Source: Hyphomicrobiaceae bacterium (GTDB lineage Bacteria > Pseudomonadota > Alphaproteobacteria > Rhizobiales > Ancalomicrobiaceae). Taken from it: a stretch of 64,000 nucleotides of DNA. Below are positions 63,500 through 64,000 of this stretch, piece by piece. The translations under genes were made by a program, and so were the position numbers. How positions within the stretch are numbered: position 1 is the first letter of the stretch; each line of letters opens with the position of its first letter. The stretch spans positions 1 through 64,000 of the forward strand of contig JAEULV010000113.1 of the NCBI GenBank assembly GCA_016793065.1. Direction: 5' to 3'. The notes beneath the pieces were generated by a model. It did no database searches, was not told the origin of the DNA, and worked only from the letters and a program-made list of their open reading frames with translations.

Positions 63500-64000
63500 C
63501 CGGCCCGACCTTCGAGCTTCGGCGGTGCTGCCCGCCCGTCGCGCCCGACGATCCGGCGCCGGGCGGCTTCATCGAACGCGTTGGCGAACAGTCTCGATTG
63601 GCGCTTGGTCCGACGATTGCCCCGACTGATCCGCCCCGCCCCGATCGGCCGACTTGTCATCATGAAGCCGCTCACGCAGCGGCAACCGTGATCGGGGGTG
63701 GTATCGTCAGAGAAATCGTCTGTGAAGGGGGAAATCCGCATGTCGGTCACGAGTCGGCCCTGTCGCCTGTCGTGGATAGCGTGATGCTTCTGACCGGCCC
63801 GGCTGCCGAAGGTCGCGCCCGTGGTTTCGCGCGGCCCCATGGCGCCGCCGAAGTCGCGGCCTTGTGGCGCCGCGTGAATGCGCCCTCTGGTGGTCGGTGC
63901 GACTTTTGCAACGTAATGCGCCACGCGATCTTGGCGGCCGGTCTCGACCGTGAGGAAGAGGCGACGCGCTTGTACCGCGCCGCCGAGCGCTTGGCCCATG
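63496..64000 (+). CDS. HExxH-motif phage-island protein (3' partial)
   Basis: The frame starts at ATG 63496 in an ATGA overlap and is open to the end of the window (168 residues). It contains CHHEAAHAAATVIGG, with HEAAH matching the zinc-protease HExxH motif, and later the pair CDFCNV. It resembles M41-like peptidase fragments seen in phages, but without the rest of the protein the function is open. Confidence 0.6.
   Translation, partial: MTGPTFELRRCCPPVAPDDPAPGGFIERVGEQSRLALGPTIAPTDPPRPDRPTCHHEAAHAAATVIGGGIVREIVCEGGNPHVGHESALSPVVDSVMLLTGPAAEGRARGFARPHGAAEVAALWRRVNAPSGGRCDFCNVMRHAILAAGLDREEEATRLYRAAERLAH

Overview
The window is GC-rich, densely coded chromosomal DNA that looks like an alphaproteobacterium, most likely of the order Hyphomicrobiales (Rhizobiales). 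Supporting signs are the many ABC uptake operons with Tat-type binding proteins, a PhoX alkaline phosphatase, a TadG-like envelope protein and a BchE-family radical SAM cyclase. BchE hints at a phototroph, but one isolated gene does not prove it. No rRNA, tRNA, IS element or CRISPR array was seen. The right end is a fragment of a phage-like element.

Layout. 0-4.7 kb: end of an esterase gene, then the lower meta-cleavage operon mhpD-mhpF-mhpE with a divergent FadR-type GntR regulator. 4.7-8.1 kb: orphan msrQ, a short-chain dehydrogenase, Hsp20 and a TauE/SafE permease. 8.3-15.2 kb: a polyamine-type ABC transporter (binding protein, ATPase, two permeases) followed by a class III aminotransferase and an agmatinase-family ureohydrolase, closed by a clear terminator. 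15.4-21 kb: BchE-like cyclase, TadG-like protein, and an octaheme c-type cytochrome with its cytochrome b partner. 21.2-27.6 kb: a 2109-residue repeat protein, probably secreted by a type I system. 27.9-30.1 kb: katG with terminator and possible OxyR site.

30.3-55.4 kb is the most interesting part. It reads as one organic-phosphorus island: a Ugp-like transporter with a metallophosphoesterase, a GntR/UTRA (PhnF-like) regulator, a second metallophosphoesterase, a sugar-phosphate-isomerase-like TIM barrel, a peptide-type ABC operon with two binding proteins, two permease pairs and only one ATPase pair, a third metallophosphoesterase, a type I phosphodiesterase, and Tat-exported PhoX. Five promoter regions in the island carry variants of CTTGTC-N11-GACAAG, a candidate operator for the UTRA regulator. 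Direct heptamer repeats resembling PhoB boxes lie before phoX and, less clearly, before two other units. A TetR/SRPBCC pair with its own palindromic operator sits inside the island and is probably unrelated.

55.5-60.8 kb: a capsule-type glycosyltransferase-like protein with TPRs, a double methyltransferase fusion, a decayed RES toxin, and a divergent RidA/Lrp pair. 61.1-64 kb: the left part of a prophage or phage-like island, with operator palindromes, a promoter, an AlpA-like excisionase, a replication gene containing iteron-like repeats, a Nu1-like terminase small subunit, and an HExxH protein that runs off the end.
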